From Azospirillum oryzae (lineage in GTDB: Bacteria > Pseudomonadota > Alphaproteobacteria > Azospirillales > Azospirillaceae), in assembly GCF_008364795.1 (NCBI RefSeq), contig NZ_VTTM01000018.1, positions 1 through 64,000 on the forward strand: a DNA stretch of 64,000 bases. The letters are read 5' to 3'. Made by a program: the position numbers and the translations under genes. Positions 63,545-64,000 of the stretch are shown here, piece after piece. The notes under the pieces are model-generated. The model was given only the letters and a program-made list of their open reading frames with translations. It had not been told where the DNA came from and did not search any database. Each line of letters opens with the position of its first letter. The first letter of the stretch is position 1.

Positions 63545-64000
63545 TCACAGCAGCGACAGCTGGTCCCCCACGGCCGGCGGCACCCGGAAGCGGCTGCAGT
63601 CGAGTTGCCAGCTCCGGCCGCCCAGCCCATGCTTGCGGCAGGCCAGCTTGAAGCGATGGCGCAGCAACTCGGCGTAAGGACCGGTGCCCTTCATCCGCGT
63701 TCCGAATCCGGAGCGGTAGAGCGCGCCGTCGCGGCTCTGCCGCATCAGGCTCAGCACGCGGTCGGCGCGGTTGGGGACGTGGACGCGCAGCCATTCCTCG
63801 AACAGCCCGGCGATCTCCAGCGGCAGGCGCAGCAGGATATAGTTGGCGGCGGTCGCCCCGGCACCGGCCGCCGCCTCCAGGATCGCCTCCAGTTCATGGT
63901 CGTTCAGGGCGGGGATCATCGGGCTGGCGAGCACCGCAACCGGCACACCGGCTTGCGTCAAGCTGCGGATCGCCTCCAGCCGGCGCGGCGGCGTGCTTGC
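63545..64000 (-). CDS. PA0069-type radical SAM protein, C-terminal part
   Basis: The right edge of the window cuts this gene; the frame continues beyond 64000. The visible C-terminal 151 residues include PVAVLASPMIPALNDHELEA, AANYILLRLPLEIAGLFEEW and LMRQSRDGALYRSGFGTRMK, a pattern of the PA0069/SplB-like radical SAM family. The iron-sulfur cluster region is outside the window. The reaction is unknown. Confidence 0.83.
   Translation of the reverse strand, partial: ASTPPRRLEAIRSLTQAGVPVAVLASPMIPALNDHELEAILEAAAGAGATAANYILLRLPLEIAGLFEEWLRVHVPNRADRVLSLMRQSRDGALYRSGFGTRMKGTGPYAELLRHRFKLACRKHGLGGRSWQLDCSRFRVPPAVGDQLSLL

Noticed and set aside
58906..63630. A 1,574-codon open frame on the minus strand
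   Set aside because: It crosses the adenosine deaminase (in another frame), the TPR-methyltransferase and the MFS gene; composition is that of a shadow frame.

Overview
The window looks like chromosome from a high-GC alphaproteobacterium of the Rhodospirillales, most likely Azospirillum or a close relative. The signs are the very high GC content, dense gene packing with ATGA overlaps, many GTG and TTG starts, an Irr-type Fur regulator, tandem small porins, a DUF3576 lipoprotein next to leuS, and many two-component proteins. This is inference from gene content; there is no 16S gene here.

Layout. 1-8.2 kb: the start of etfB, an acyl-CoA synthetase, an OmpR-type regulator and a hybrid sensor kinase on the minus strand, divergent from a DUF485-actP acetate uptake operon. 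8.2-16.5 kb: a second sensor kinase, twin 80-residue membrane proteins, irr, a nitronate monooxygenase-like flavoprotein, a GDPD phosphodiesterase, a KamA/EpmB-like radical SAM enzyme, a GIY-YIG-like protein and a TspO-like protein. 16.5-21.3 kb: leuS-lptE-holA in overlapping housekeeping order, preceded by a DUF3576 lipoprotein. 21.3-25.7 kb: three tandem porins, each closed by a strong terminator. 25.7-37.2 kb: mixed metabolic and envelope genes (PLP-binding YggS, YkuD transpeptidase, RibA with a decayed RibB domain, an orphan response regulator, MBL hydrolase, M15/DUF882 lipoprotein, phosphatase, xthA, FAH hydrolase).

38.2-43.6 kb is the most unusual stretch. It lies between marR and the 3' end of a tRNA-Ser(GGA) gene and is visibly poorer in GC than its surroundings. 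A 13-bp direct repeat matches the tRNA 3' arm at one edge and lies just after the marR terminator at the other. Inside are a 692-residue repeat-rich surface-type protein, bracketed by a partial duplication of the marR 3' end and terminator, and a tight minus-strand operon of five lipoproteins. Four of these are mutual paralogs of two alternating types around a BamE/SmpA-like protein. I read this as a candidate genomic island carrying an undescribed envelope system.

43.7-50.4 kb holds a hydrolase, a GT4 glycosyltransferase, a HAD phosphatase, a ribbon-helix-helix regulator and two exported proteins (coiled coil, twin SH3). 50.4-58.5 kb runs from a TIGR03862-type flavoprotein through a PBP1A with a repeat-rich cytoplasmic tail to an isolated type VI secretion module, tssL-tssM-tagF, whose TssM is much shorter than usual. 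58.5-64 kb has a lipoprotein adenosine deaminase, a TPR protein fused to a PRMT-like methyltransferase, a UMF1-type MFS transporter, a small unknown protein and the C-terminal end of a PA0069-type radical SAM protein.
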